Positions 9,506-19,810 are shown, counted from the first letter of the stretch. The stretch is DNA of 64,000 nt from Bacteroidota bacterium (GCA_023424395.1 JAFADY010000020.1:228372-292371), one strand, 5' to 3'. Notes: generated by a model not told the origin, from the sequence alone. Translations and numbers: made by a program.

Positions 9506-12432
9506 CGGATGCGGTGGGGTTAAAAAACACCACCGATATGGTTTTTGAAGTTACCGCCATACAACTATCATTTCCTTCGGGCTTGGAGCAATGGCAGGGA
9601 TGGGAGATTACAATACCGGTAAAAACAACCGATTTCAGTTCGTTGAACGTTCTTTCCGGGCAATTCTCACTATCTTACTTTGGCGATGTGTTGCAATTTT
9701 TAGGTGCGGAAAAAACCGGTACGTTGCTTGAAAACAGCTCGGTATCGGCTACTGAAACGGCAAGCGGTAAAATGAATTTGGCTTTTGCCGCTTCACAACC
9801 GATAGGCTACGGAACCGATGAGTTGATAAAACTGCGGTTTCGGGTATTACCGACAGCCAATCGTTCGACAAATCTTACGTTTTCGGATGTTGTATTTAAT
9901 GAAAATATTAAAGCGGTAGTAAAAACCGGCACGTTTAGTCCAAAATCCTTCCAATGCTTACCATTACGCCTGCAAGTGCGAGTTTGGTGGCGGGCGATTC
10001 ACTGCTATTCACCGCTTCAAACGGAAACGCACCTTATACTTGGAGTGTGAGCGATACTCGGGTGGCGGAAATCCGGCAAAACGGATGGTTGATTGCCAAA
10101 GAAGGCGGTATTACTAATTTGACTGTAACGGATGCCGTAGGCGCTACCAAAACGGTAAACGGAATTATTGTAGCCGGTATGCGGATGTATTTTCCGGTGG
10201 ATACGCTTGAAAGTGTAACTGACATTGGGCTTACTCGTTGTTTAACGGATTCGGTGCCCGCCGGACGGCTTGCCATTTCTTCCATCGAAGGCGAAATATC
10301 CCTTTCAAACCCCAATGTAAAACTTATAGGGATTGAACAAGCCGGAACATTTACGGAAGGTTGGCAGAAAATTATCACCCAAGTTACCGACCAACGAATC
10401 AAATATTACCTCGCCGGTGCCACTCCGTTCAGGCAGAAAGGTGTTGCTTTTTATTTGAAAACCGAACCGCTTCCGGCATTCAAAGAGTACGACCGCTGTG
10501 ATATACGTTTCCACAATACAATGGTAAACGAAGGAGTTCCTTCGCCTGTATTTATTGATGGTAGCATTGAAGGAAAGATGTTTACCGCCCAGGATAAAAC
10601 CATTTGTTTGGGCGAAAGTACGGGCACACTAACTATTCCCGATGCTACAGGTAAAATCATCAGCGGATGGAAAAAAAGGGTTCGTCGTCCTGTCGCTACT
10701 TCGTGGGTAAACATAGCCAATACAACGGCAACTTACTCGGATGTCCCCACTCAAATTGGCGAATGGGAATACGTGGCTGTAGTGGACGGAGTTGACACCA
10801 AGATTGCCAATATTTTAGTAAAAACCATACCGGATGTGAGCGGCGTGATTAGCGGCAACACGGTCTTTTGCAATGTACCGCAACCCAGCAATACGTGGTA
10901 GAACGTCGTCCCACGGCTACCGAATATCGTTGGCGCTACAGCGGCACAGGAGTGGTTTTGCATCCAAATGAAAATGTGCTCAATTTGGAAATCACACACA
11001 ACGTAACACCCGGTTATTTGGTAATGCACACGGCAAATTTCTGCGGGCAAAGCGCCGATTCATTAGTGTTGGAGCTTAAACCGACGATTCAACCTGCCGG
11101 TTTCAGTTATGACAATACGGTAATATATTACAATCGGGATACCATTTCCTTCACCGATACTTCCGTAGGAGCATTATCGTGGACATGGAGCGTTTCACCG
11201 GCAACGGACATTACGTTTGTGGATGGGACCAACGCCAACTCACAACACCCAAAAATTCAGTTCAATCAATCGGGGGATTTTAAAGTTAAATTAGAAGCCC
11301 ATAACTCGTGTCGGATTGATTCCGTTTCACAGGTTATTGCCATTCAGCAATTCAAGAATGGGGTATTAACTGCCGCCACCACCACAGGATGTTTAGGCAC
11401 TACATTTGAGATTGAATTTTCGGAAAGTACAGGCACGATTGAAGTTTGGCAGGCCCAAAAAGAAGGCGAAACCACATGGACGGATTTATCTGCGCCTGCT
11501 ACATCGCCTTTAAGTTTTAATCCTGAAACTGCTGGTAATTATAGCATCCGCGTTAAATTGGCTGATGATAGAGGTTATTCGGGCACGATGGCTATTACCG
11601 TGTATCCGATTCCGGAAAAACCTGTCATTGTTGCGGGTTGCAATACATTAAGCGTCAATTCGGAAAACACGGTAAATTGGTACAAAAACGGAGAATTCAC
11701 TACCGTTCTTTCAACGGGAAAAACCTTTACGCCTCAATGGGATGTGCTGTATGTTGCCCAAATTGTTGCCAATGGTTGCCAATCGCCGTATTCCGACCCG
11801 GTTTCCATCAGCCGGATTACAGGTACCGATGTAATTGCCGCCTGCGACAGCTATACGTGGATTGACGGTATCACCTACACCGAAAACAACAACACGGCTA
11901 CGCATACTCTTGTTGGCGGGGCGGCAAATGGTTGCGATAGTATTGTTACACTTAACCTCACAGTTATAAAGTTGACTACAACAATAACCGTAAATGGATT
12001 CATCCTTACAGCTGATGAACAAAATGCTTCGTATCAGTGGATAAAAGACGGGGAAGATATTCAGGGAGCGACACAACAAACTTATACCGCTACAGAAAAT
12101 GGATTGTATTCCGTAAGAATTACCAAAAATCCTTGCACGAAAACCTCAGAGGAGAAAACAATAACCGGAACAGGTCTTGAAGATACGGAAATTTTTTCAT
12201 GAAAATCTATCCCAATCCAACGGATGGTGAAGTCAGGATTGAATTAAACAAAACTCATAGGAAAATTTCATTGAAAGTGTACAATTCCATAGGCGAATGT
12301 GTAGATGTGAGAGAATTTAAAAATCAACAAAAAATGGAATACTATTTAGACGGCAATCCCGGTTTGTATTTATTAAAATTGCAAACAAGCGAAGGATTTA
12401 AGAAAACAATTAAACTAATAAAAGAGAAGTAA
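9457..12432 (+). pseudogene. large secreted surface protein with T9SS C-terminal domain, 5' truncated and frameshifted three times
   Basis: Four consecutive plus-strand fragments (9457-10050, 9954-10901, 10868-12202, 12199-12432) read as one extracellular protein. It has Ig-like (Big2-type) units ending ATDAVGLKN and VTDAVGATK, beta-sandwich/cohesin-like segments (FSLSYFGDVLQFLG), PKD/Ig-like modules and a C-terminal Por secretion-tail (KIYPNPTDGEVRIEL) used for type IX export and surface anchoring. Frame breaks lie near 9940, near 10890 and in the T run at 12192-12197, where one more T restores FFMKIYPNP. No signal peptide remains, since the 5' end is lost at the junction with the AraC pseudogene. 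It is not functional as written. Confidence 0.8.
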
Positions 12433-12593
12433 TTAAATATAAATATTCGATAAGTAATCTGGTTTAAAGGTAATAATTATTCCTTTTTCTGATGCAATAA
12501 TTCTCTTTCTGCTGACAATTTTTCATTTTTTTTGCTACCTTGCACTAACCAAAACACTATTTCGGTTGTTTAAGTATCAAAATCAAGAAAAAA

Positions 12594-14738
12594 ATGAGCA
12601 AAAAAGAAATAACTGCGGAACCCACAACTAAACCCAAGAAAAAAGAACTTTCAGAAGCCGTAACCAATTTCCTTACCGATAACAAAGACAAGCAATTCAA
12701 CTACAAACAAATTGCTGCCGCACTGAATATCAGGGGAGAAGAGGGCAGAAGAGTACTTGTGAAAGTGTTGGACAGGCTCCGCGATGAGGATGTTTTGTTG
12801 GAAACATCGCGTGGAAGATACCGCATGAATAATCGCGGACTGATTCTCGAAGGACGATTTGAACGTCGAAGCAATGGAAAAAATTTCTTCGTCCCCGATG
12901 ACGACGGTAACATCATATACATTCCCGAACGCAACAGCAAACGCGCCATGAATGGCGATCGAGTGAAGGTGCAATTGCTCGCCAAACGTAAACGCGCCGA
13001 TACCGAGGGCGCTGTTATCGAGATCATCGAACGCGCGAAAACACGATTTGTGGGAACGCTCGATGTGGAAAAACATTTCGCATTTCTTGTGTTGGACAGC
13101 AAGATTCTCGCCAACGATATTTTTATTCCGATGGAAGAACTCAATGGCGGAAAGAATGGCGATAAAGTGGTGGTGGAAATTGTTGAATGGCCTGCAAAAG
13201 CCAATAATCCGGTCGGGAAAGTGGTGGATGTATTGGGCAAACCGGGAAACAATAACACCGAAATGCACGCTATTTTGGCGCAATACGACCTTCCCTACAA
13301 ATATCCCGAACGCGTTGAAAAGGCGGCAGATTTGATTTCGGGCGAAATTACCGAAAAAGAAATAGCCAAACGCGAAGATTTTCGTAACGTTTTCACACTT
13401 ACCATCGACCCGAAAGATGCAAAAGATTTTGACGACGCCATCTCGCTGCGTAAACTATCGCCAACTTTGTGGGAAGTAGGTGTGCACATTGCCGATGTTA
13501 CGCATTACGTGAAACCGGGCGATATTATCGATAAGGAAGCCGAAAGTAGGGCGACATCCATTTATTTAGTGGACAGAACCATACCGATGCTTCCCGAAAA
13601 ATTGAGCAACGATTTGTGTTCGCTTCGTCCCCACGAAGATAAACTGTGTTTCTCCGCTATTTTCGAGATTAACGATAAGGCCGAAGTGAAAAAACACCGC
13701 ATTGTGCGTACGGTTATTCACTCCGATGTGCGGTTGGCATACGAAGAAGCGCAAACCATTATTGATACAGGAAAAGGTGATTTTTCAACCGAAATACTCA
13801 CGCTTAATAATTTGGCAAAGCAACTTCGGGAGCGTCGTTTCGCAAACGGAGCCATTAATTTTGAGCGCTACGAAGTGAAATTCAATCTCGATGAGAAAGG
13901 AAAACCCTTGGGCGTTTATTTTAAGGAATCGAAAGAGGCAAATCACCTGATCGAAGAATTTATGTTGCTTGCCAATCGCACCGTAGCCGAAAGAATCGGT
14001 AAGGTTCCGAAAGGTAAACAAGCCAAAACTTTTGTCTATCGCATTCACGATGTGCCTGATCCCGAAAAATTAGACACGCTCAACACGTTTATCCTGCGTT
14101 TCGGGCATAAGATCAAAACATCGGGAGCCAAAACGGATGTCGCCAAAAGCATCAACTCGCTGTTGGACAAAGTGCAGGGCCGTCCCGAAGAAAATTTGGT
14201 GGAAACCATTGCCATCCGCACCATGTCCAAAGCCATATATTCTACGAAAAATGTGGGGCATTATGGTTTGGCGTTCGATTATTACACGCATTTTACGTCG
14301 CCCATCCGTCGTTATCCGGATATGATGGTGCACCGCTTGCTTGAACGATATTTGGATGGAGGCAAAAGCGTGGACCAATCTTCGATGGAAGCCGATTGTA
14401 AACACTCTTCCGATATGGAACAAGTAGCTGCGAATGCCGAGCGCGATTCCATCAAATACAAACAGGTGGAATTCATGTCCGATAAACTCGGAAAGGTGTA
14501 CGATGGCGTGATTTCGGGCGTTACCGAATGGGGAATTTATGTGGAAATTAATGAAAACAAAGTCGAGGGAATGATCTCTATTCGCGAGTTAGACGATGAT
14601 TATTATGAATTGGACGAGAAGAATTATCGTTTGGTTGGAAGACGCACAAGACGCGAATATCGTTTGGGACAGCCGGTTACAATACAAGTGGCCAAAGCCA
14701 ATCTGGAGCGGAAACAATTGGATTTTTTGTTTGCGTAA
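12594..14738 (+). CDS. rnr: ribonuclease R
   Basis: A 714-residue 3'-5' exoribonuclease of the RNase II/R family. In order: a lysine-rich N-terminus and winged-helix region (residues 20-85), cold-shock OB domains (about 85-230), the RNB catalytic domain with the acidic motif TIDPKDAKDFDDAIS (about residue 270) and FTSPIRRYPDMMVHR (about 563), then an S1 domain (about 635-712). It degrades structured RNA processively, helping RNA quality control and stress survival. Length matches Bacteroidetes homologues. A TACCTTG box at 12536-12542 may be part of its promoter. No lesion is seen. Confidence 0.95.
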   Translation: MSKKEITAEPTTKPKKKELSEAVTNFLTDNKDKQFNYKQIAAALNIRGEEGRRVLVKVLDRLRDEDVLLETSRGRYRMNNRGLILEGRFERRSNGKNFFVPDDDGNIIYIPERNSKRAMNGDRVKVQLLAKRKRADTEGAVIEIIERAKTRFVGTLDVEKHFAFLVLDSKILANDIFIPMEELNGGKNGDKVVVEIVEWPAKANNPVGKVVDVLGKPGNNNTEMHAILAQYDLPYKYPERVEKAADLISGEITEKEIAKREDFRNVFTLTIDPKDAKDFDDAISLRKLSPTLWEVGVHIADVTHYVKPGDIIDKEAESRATSIYLVDRTIPMLPEKLSNDLCSLRPHEDKLCFSAIFEINDKAEVKKHRIVRTVIHSDVRLAYEEAQTIIDTGKGDFSTEILTLNNLAKQLRERRFANGAINFERYEVKFNLDEKGKPLGVYFKESKEANHLIEEFMLLANRTVAERIGKVPKGKQAKTFVYRIHDVPDPEKLDTLNTFILRFGHKIKTSGAKTDVAKSINSLLDKVQGRPEENLVETIAIRTMSKAIYSTKNVGHYGLAFDYYTHFTSPIRRYPDMMVHRLLERYLDGGKSVDQSSMEADCKHSSDMEQVAANAERDSIKYKQVEFMSDKLGKVYDGVISGVTEWGIYVEINENKVEGMISIRELDDDYYELDEKNYRLVGRRTRREYRLGQPVTIQVAKANLERKQLDFLFA

Positions 14739-14795
14739 CTAGCCGATTACTGGTCTGATGGATAAAAGTTTATGCATCAAACGGACTTTAAGCCG

Positions 14796-15503
14796 TCAGA
14801 TGCGTCTAAAAAACGAAGTTTTACTAAACGCATGTTGAAAAAAGACCGGCCCTTGGAATTCGGTCTTTTCCCATTTTTGCGGGTCGTTTAATTCAGTAAA
14901 TTCTGAAATATAATATTGTCTGTCGGAGTTATCCACAATTAAAATGCCGTTTTTTTTAACGTTCGGCATAGCGCGTTTCACGCAAGAGTTTCGGGCTCGG
15001 CCGTCCACAACAATAATGTCGAAATATTCGGAAGGAAACGCATCTATGGCTTTTACATAATTCTCATAAGATAATCCTGTCGATTTTTTTTCTTTAGAAA
15101 TGAAATCATCGGAATTTTCGGCATCGCGTGAAGTAAAATCATCAATTCTTTCAGCCTGTATTTCTCTGAAATCAACATTGTGTAAACGCAATTCTTCGAG
15201 TTTTGCTTTCAAAAATTCGCTCCATTCGGTATCATGTTCAATAGTAACTACTTGCTTGCATCGAGATGCGAAGAATAGCGTGGATCCGCCCGATCCCCAT
15301 TCAAAAACACACGTTTCGGGAGTACATATTTTATCGAGAAAATCTATTGCATCATACGTCATCCAGGGTAAAGCACGGCTCAACGTGCTATCGCCCGATT
15401 TTTTATCCCTGTACCATCGGTTGAAGTATTTTATATGCGATAACGTGTTGTTTTTCATTGCGTATTGTGCAGTGAAACGGATGTATAACAAAAAATCTCT
15501 CAT
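14796..15503 (-). CDS. putative SAM-dependent methyltransferase
   Basis: A 235-residue protein with a class I methyltransferase core. FEWGSGGSTLFFASRCKQV (about residues 67-85) is the glycine-rich SAM-binding motif I. IEHD follows as the acidic ribose-binding end of strand 2, and FDIIVVDGRAR is motif IV. It resembles Methyltransf_24/FkbM-like enzymes often found near glycan genes. Its start overlaps the stop of the flippase gene by 4 bp, so the two are translationally coupled and may act on a surface glycan. The substrate is unknown. A weak hairpin (14774-14803) overlaps its stop codon. Confidence 0.7.
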   Translation of the reverse strand: MRDFLLYIRFTAQYAMKNNTLSHIKYFNRWYRDKKSGDSTLSRALPWMTYDAIDFLDKICTPETCVFEWGSGGSTLFFASRCKQVVTIEHDTEWSEFLKAKLEELRLHNVDFREIQAERIDDFTSRDAENSDDFISKEKKSTGLSYENYVKAIDAFPSEYFDIIVVDGRARNSCVKRAMPNVKKNGILIVDNSDRQYYISEFTELNDPQKWEKTEFQGPVFFQHAFSKTSFFRRI

Positions 15504-16945
15504 TTTTCTTTCTTTTTAGAAAACCAATTCTCAATTTCTTTGAACATTTCCAGTTTCAACCATTTACACACAAAAACATAGGAAGATATTATAAAAACGC
15601 CGTTTGCTACAATGTATAATAAATTGTGTTCTATTTTTTTTGTAATTACAAACGAAAATACCGAACAAACAAGCGCTATCAATAAATAAGGAAATGTATC
15701 TTTTAAAAAATCAAGTAAATTGTATTTAATTAACCTTCCGGACAAAATAACCGAAATAATTAAGGTGATGATCATATAAATGATCCAACTGAATGCCAGC
15801 GCTGTAATCCCTTTTGGGAAGAGCAACATAATGAGCAATAGTAAAATAATGCCTTTAACGATTTCTATACCCAAAAAATATCGTGAGTTTTCTTTCGATA
15901 TAAATAACTCGTTGAATATATGAACAAAAGGAGAAATCATTCCTGCAAAAGTCAGAATTTGAAAATAAGGAACCGCAGCAAGCCATTTCTCCCTAAAAAA
16001 CAAGAAAAACATCGGTTCAGCAATTACGATCATTAAAAGTCCGATGGGAAAAGATAAAAATGCGATGGACTTTATAAGTTTGCTTACGACCCATTTTAAT
16101 CTTTCGGTTTGTTCGTTTATTTCCGACAAAACAAGCATCGATACCGAACGAAAAGTATTTGCAAGTGTGAGAAATGGGATATCTTGGTACTTTTTGGCCC
16201 GATCGAAATAAGCAACCTGGGTCATCGGATAAAAAACGGCTATTAAACTCGGATAAATGTTGTTTACTGTGGTAGATATGATTGACATGGCCAATAATTT
16301 ATTGCTGAAAACAAAAAAAGATTTTAAACTCTGTTTGCTGAATTTGCCGAGGGGCCGCCAATGTGAATACAACCATAAAAAAACGGTGCGGAAAAAAGCA
16401 TACAAAAGTACTTGCGATACCAATGCCCAAACTCCGTAACCTTTCAGCGCCAAAATAACAGCTATTACATCTGCAATTAATAAAGCCGATAAATTGATTT
16501 TTGAAATTCCTTTAAAATCGGCTTTTTTTGTGAGAATGACGTGGTGAATTAATCCGAATGCGTTAATAATGAGTGATAAGAATAAAATTCGTGAAACGTT
16601 TACAATTGCAGGAGCATTGAAGATATCACCCAGTAATGGAGCTACGAAAAATAGAATTGCATAGAGAATAAGGCTGAGTGAAATATTGAAGTAAAAAACG
16701 GTTGAATAATCGCTATCCACGAGATTTTTCCGATTCAACAATGCCCTCCCGAAACCGCTATCGATAAGGATGGACGAAAACGCTACAAAAACTGCCAGTG
16801 ATCCAATTAACCCGTAATCTTCCGTAGCTACGATATTCATCAGGATAAGCATACTCAGGAAATTGAGTATTTGCTGACCGAATTTATCGATAAAGCTCCA
16901 AAAAAGTGAAACGGTAGTTTTTCTTTTTAACTCAGAATCTGCCAT
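15500..16945 (-). CDS. polysaccharide flippase (MOP/PST family, Wzx-like)
   Basis: A 481-residue integral membrane protein with about 12-14 hydrophobic helices and the N-terminal signature of oligosaccharide flippases (KTTVSLFWSFIDKFGQQIL... and GLIGSLAVF). Proteins of this family move lipid-linked oligosaccharides across the inner membrane. It is followed with a 4-bp overlap by a methyltransferase gene. No glycosyltransferases are beside them, so this is an isolated two-gene surface-glycan unit. It starts 178 bp from the divergent queG gene. The glycan is not identifiable. Confidence 0.87.
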   Translation of the reverse strand: MADSELKRKTTVSLFWSFIDKFGQQILNFLSMLILMNIVATEDYGLIGSLAVFVAFSSILIDSGFGRALLNRKNLVDSDYSTVFYFNISLSLILYAILFFVAPLLGDIFNAPAIVNVSRILFLSLIINAFGLIHHVILTKKADFKGISKINLSALLIADVIAVILALKGYGVWALVSQVLLYAFFRTVFLWLYSHWRPLGKFSKQSLKSFFVFSNKLLAMSIISTTVNNIYPSLIAVFYPMTQVAYFDRAKKYQDIPFLTLANTFRSVSMLVLSEINEQTERLKWVVSKLIKSIAFLSFPIGLLMIVIAEPMFFLFFREKWLAAVPYFQILTFAGMISPFVHIFNELFISKENSRYFLGIEIVKGIILLLLIMLLFPKGITALAFSWIIYMIITLIISVILSGRLIKYNLLDFLKDTFPYLLIALVCSVFSFVITKKIEHNLLYIVANGVFIISSYVFVCKWLKLEMFKEIENWFSKKKEK

Positions 16946-16990
16946 ATTTCAGGTTTAATGGTGCAAAAATACGGTTTTTTTTACACAAAA

Positions 16991-17117
16991 GAAGCAAGAG
17001 CCAAGATATAAGACTTTTTCGTGGAGATATTTATCCGCTTCCCATAATTTTCTTACCTTTGATTCATAAATTTTCTGCCAACGTCTTGGCTCTTGATTCT
17101 CGGCTCTTTTTGTCTGA
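16991..17117. repeat. degenerate heptanucleotide repeats in inverted orientation
   Basis: Between the flippase and queG starts, CAAGAGCCAAGA at 16995-17006 is repeated inverted at 17084-17095. The right copy continues as 7-bp units TCTTGGC, TCTTGAT, TCTCGGC, TCTTTTT (17084-17111). The left copy has the matching units in reverse. Tandem degenerate heptamers of this sort behave as short repetitive elements in many genomes. They occupy the space where divergent promoters would be expected. Confidence 0.5.
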
Positions 17118-17123
17118 CAAAAA

Positions 17124-18032
17124 ATGACTTTTTCCGAAGAAATAAAACAACACGCGCTCACATTGGGATTCGATGCCTGCGGCATTTGTCGTGCCGAAGA
17201 TAGTGACGAAGAAGAAGGCTACATGCAATGGATTTCAGAAAAATGCCATGCGGGAATGGATTATTTGGAGCGGAATATTGAGAAACGACTCGATCCCCGA
17301 CTGTTGGTGGAAGGCGCTAAATCCATTATTTCCGTTGCCTTGAACTATTTTCCGCCAGAAAAGCTCCCCGAATATGTTCCCCAATTCGCCTATTACGCCT
17401 ACGGCGAAGATTATCATGAAGTAGTTCGTGAAAAATTAAACCAACTTTTCGATTTCATAAAACTTCGTTACCCCGAAGTATCGGGGCGTGCATTTGTTGA
17501 TTCGGCGCCCGTGCTTGAACGATTTTGGGCAGCCCGTGCCGGAGTGGGTTTCGTGGGAAAAAATACGCTTTTGATTATTCCCGGCAAAGGTTCGTATTTC
17601 TTTCTCGGCGAACTGATTATTGATATGGAATTAGCGTATGACTCTCACGTTACGCAAAATTGTGGAAACTGCCGCCGATGTTTGGATGCCTGCCCTACGG
17701 GCGCGATCGAAAAGCCACATTGGGTAAATGCCAATAAATGTATTTCTTATCAAACTATTGAGAACAAAGGCGATATCTCACCCCAAATTGCTCCAAAATT
17801 GAGCAATAATGTGTACGGTTGCGATATTTGCCAAAAGGTGTGCCCATGGAATCGTTTTGCAACACCGCATAATACGTCCGAATTTATTTCTTCGGAAACG
17901 TTTTTGTCGCTCGATTTACAAAAACTGCAAGATATGGATGAAGACACGTTTCGAAGTGTTTTTCGAAAATCGGCTGTGAAAAGGGCGAAATTTAGTGGAT
18001 TGAAAAGGAATGTAGCGGCGTTATCAAAATAA
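17124..18032 (+). CDS. queG: epoxyqueuosine reductase
   Basis: A 302-residue cobalamin- and iron-sulfur-dependent enzyme that reduces epoxyqueuosine to queuosine in tRNA. The N-terminal DUF1730-like domain holds ALNYFPPE and the catalytic-acid stretch FVDSAPVLERFWAARAGVGFVGKN. Two 4Fe-4S clusters are indicated by CGNCRRCLDACP and CDICQKVCPWN. The protein ends soon after the ferredoxin part, as in the short queG form without HEAT repeats. Together with nrdJ it implies that the cell has cobalamin available. Confidence 0.94.
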   Translation: MTFSEEIKQHALTLGFDACGICRAEDSDEEEGYMQWISEKCHAGMDYLERNIEKRLDPRLLVEGAKSIISVALNYFPPEKLPEYVPQFAYYAYGEDYHEVVREKLNQLFDFIKLRYPEVSGRAFVDSAPVLERFWAARAGVGFVGKNTLLIIPGKGSYFFLGELIIDMELAYDSHVTQNCGNCRRCLDACPTGAIEKPHWVNANKCISYQTIENKGDISPQIAPKLSNNVYGCDICQKVCPWNRFATPHNTSEFISSETFLSLDLQKLQDMDEDTFRSVFRKSAVKRAKFSGLKRNVAALSK

Positions 18033-18037
18033 TTGGC

Positions 18038-18372
18038 TTAGGAATTTGTGGAGTATAAATCTTTACCGAAGAATTTTCGATTTTTTTTATTTCTTGTTAT
18101 GATAAATTCAATTTCATTTGATTCGGCTGCCCAAACTTGCACGGCATCTTCAAAATCTTTTCAAATCGGAATACAGAGATTTGATAATTATCTCTTTATC
18201 CACACCCAAAACATCAACAACGTCCAATATCGGTAACGGTGGATGCAGTTATGTAATATTCAATTATTTAGCGGTCAATTAAACTGAATAATTGAAATGC
18301 GTTTTCAAAATGAGGTTCACACTTTAATGCAATGTCAAGAATAATGTTGGTATCAAAAAGAACTTTCTTCAT
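18038..18372 (-). pseudogene. PIN-domain toxin (VapC-like) remnant
   Basis: The minus strand starting at the ATG 18372 reads MKKVLFDTNIILDIAL, the first catalytic-Asp motif of PIN ribonucleases, up to LFSLIDR. It then meets an in-frame TAA where a lysine codon is expected. Beyond the stop the frame continues IIEYYITASTVTDI. About 20-25 codons are then missing at about 18225, and sequence resumes in another frame as DVVDVLGVDKEIIIKSLYSD. An extra A in the run at 18158-18161 is needed to read DFEDAVQVWAAES and IEFIITRNKK, the C-terminal PIN motifs. The ATG overlaps the antitoxin TGA. The toxin is clearly inactivated while the antitoxin remains open. Confidence 0.78.
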
Positions 18373-18599
18373 TTGTATTTTTCAGAAAGGTAATTGTATT
18401 TGGAATCTTCGGTATTTGTGCTTTTGAGAAATCCTGCCCATTTTTCAACAAACTCTGTTGCTTTAGCGCTTTTTCCTTTTTTTGGTTTAGTTTTAGGCAT
18501 AATGATTATTTCCACTTCTTTGTTGAAAAAAGTGGAGTTTGCAGGAATCTGAATGGTTCCTTTGTCTGATATTTTTGTGGCAAATTTAAGAACTCCCAT
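18369..18599 (-). CDS. antitoxin of a degraded PIN-toxin module
   Basis: A 76-residue protein with an AbrB/DUF2281-like start (LKFATKISDKGTIQIPANS), a hydrophobic strand EVEIIIM, a basic linker and a C-terminal toxin-contact region with KWAGFLKS. Its stop codon overlaps the start of the PIN pseudogene in an ATGA arrangement typical of toxin-antitoxin pairs. The antitoxin itself shows no lesion, so it could still be made and might counter related toxins elsewhere. That last point is inference. Confidence 0.72.
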   Translation of the reverse strand: MGVLKFATKISDKGTIQIPANSTFFNKEVEIIIMPKTKPKKGKSAKATEFVEKWAGFLKSTNTEDSKYNYLSEKYK

Positions 18600-18696
18600 T
18601 GCTTTGTTATGCTGTTTTACACAAAGATATACAATCTTTTTTATACACGTGTTTTTTTTATGTATTTTACAATTTCCAAAACTCGCGATAAATAGC

Positions 18697-18704
18697 TACT
18701 TTTG
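18697..18704 (+). promoter_or_regulatory. ruvB promoter -7 box
   Basis: TACTTTTG matches TAnnTTTG and ends 12 nt before the ruvB ATG at 18717, giving a very short leader. A clear -33 TTTG is not seen. The box supports the downstream ATG over an upstream TTG at 18702, which lies inside the promoter. Confidence 0.55.
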
Positions 18705-18716
18705 CAATCGATAACT

Positions 18717-19742
18717 ATGCAGGAATCCTTCGACATACACGAAAACCGCAATTTTCAGGACACCGAACGCGAATACGAAAACGCGCTGCGCCCGCTTGCC
18801 TTCGGCAGTTTTGCCGGACAGGATAAAATTGTGGAAAACCTGAAAATTTTCGTGAGTGCTGCGCGCATGCGTGGCGAATCGCTCGACCATGTGCTGTTGC
18901 ACGGCCCGCCGGGATTGGGTAAAACCACACTCTCCAATATCATTGCCAACGAATTAGGTGTTGGTTTTAAAGTTACATCGGGCCCGGTTTTGGATAAACC
19001 GGGCGATTTGGCGGGAATTCTTACATCGCTTGAAACGAACGATGTATTGTTCATCGACGAAATTCATCGTCTCTCGCCCGTGGTGGAAGAATATTTGTAC
19101 AGCGCTATGGAAGATTATCGCATCGATATCCTCATCGATAAAGGCCCCAGCGCCCGCTCCATTCAAATAGATCTGAATCCTTTTACGCTTGTGGGAGCAA
19201 CAACCCGAAGCGGATTGCTTACGAGCCCTTTGCGTGCACGTTTCGGCATAAACATGCACTTGGAATATTACGATGCCGAAACCCTTACGGGTATTGTGTT
19301 GCGTTCCGCTAAAATTTTGCAGGTAACTTGTGCGCAAAATGCGGCTGAAGAAATCGCTTCGCGCAGCCGCGGAACGCCGCGTATTGCCAACGCCCTGCTA
19401 CGCCGCGTACGCGATTTCGCGCAAGTAAAAGGTACGGGAAAAATTGACAAAGCAATAGCGGCGTACGCGTTGGAAGCGCTAAATATAGACCGTTATGGTT
19501 TGGATGAAATCGACAATAAAATTCTGCTCACGATCATCGATAAATTCAAAGGCGGCCCGGTGGGGATCACTACCATCGCTACTGCCGTGGGCGACGATGC
19601 CGGAACCATTGAAGAGGTTTACGAACCGTTCCTCATTAAGGAGGGATTTCTTAAACGCACACCACGCGGCCGCGAGGCTACCGAACTTGCCTATCGGCAT
19701 TTGGGGCGAAAACGGGTAGATGAACAAGGTTTCTTGTTCTGA
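18717..19742 (+). CDS. ruvB: Holliday junction branch-migration helicase subunit RuvB
   Basis: A 341-residue AAA+ ATPase that drives branch migration of Holliday junctions with RuvA in recombination and repair. Walker A GPPGLGKTT (about residue 63), Walker B VLFIDEIHRL (about 107), sensor GATTRSGLL, and the C-terminal winged helix with KFKGGPVGI and FLKRTPRGREAT. I selected ATG 18717 because a -7 box precedes it and the protein then begins at the usual distance from the conserved RPLAFGSFAGQ block. It stands alone, without ruvA or ruvC. Confidence 0.96.
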   Translation: MQESFDIHENRNFQDTEREYENALRPLAFGSFAGQDKIVENLKIFVSAARMRGESLDHVLLHGPPGLGKTTLSNIIANELGVGFKVTSGPVLDKPGDLAGILTSLETNDVLFIDEIHRLSPVVEEYLYSAMEDYRIDILIDKGPSARSIQIDLNPFTLVGATTRSGLLTSPLRARFGINMHLEYYDAETLTGIVLRSAKILQVTCAQNAAEEIASRSRGTPRIANALLRRVRDFAQVKGTGKIDKAIAAYALEALNIDRYGLDEIDNKILLTIIDKFKGGPVGITTIATAVGDDAGTIEEVYEPFLIKEGFLKRTPRGREATELAYRHLGRKRVDEQGFLF

Positions 19743-19751
19743 ATGAAAAAA

Positions 19752-19786
19752 TAAAAAAACGGGCTTCAAATCACATGCAGCCCGTT
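19752..19786 (-). terminator. rho-independent terminator between ruvB and the DUF4270 gene
   Basis: Arms AACGGGCT (19758-19765) and AGCCCGTT (19779-19786) form an 8-bp stem. On the minus strand it is followed by a run of seven T. It fits the 3' end of the DUF4270 lipoprotein gene and may also slow ruvB transcripts. Confidence 0.75.
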
Positions 19787-19810
19787 GTCTTTATCTTTCA
19801 ATTTCTTTTC

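Noticed and set aside
18048..18236. 62-codon plus-strand frame with an apparent signal peptide
   Set aside because: It lies opposite the PIN toxin remnant, which explains the sequence better.
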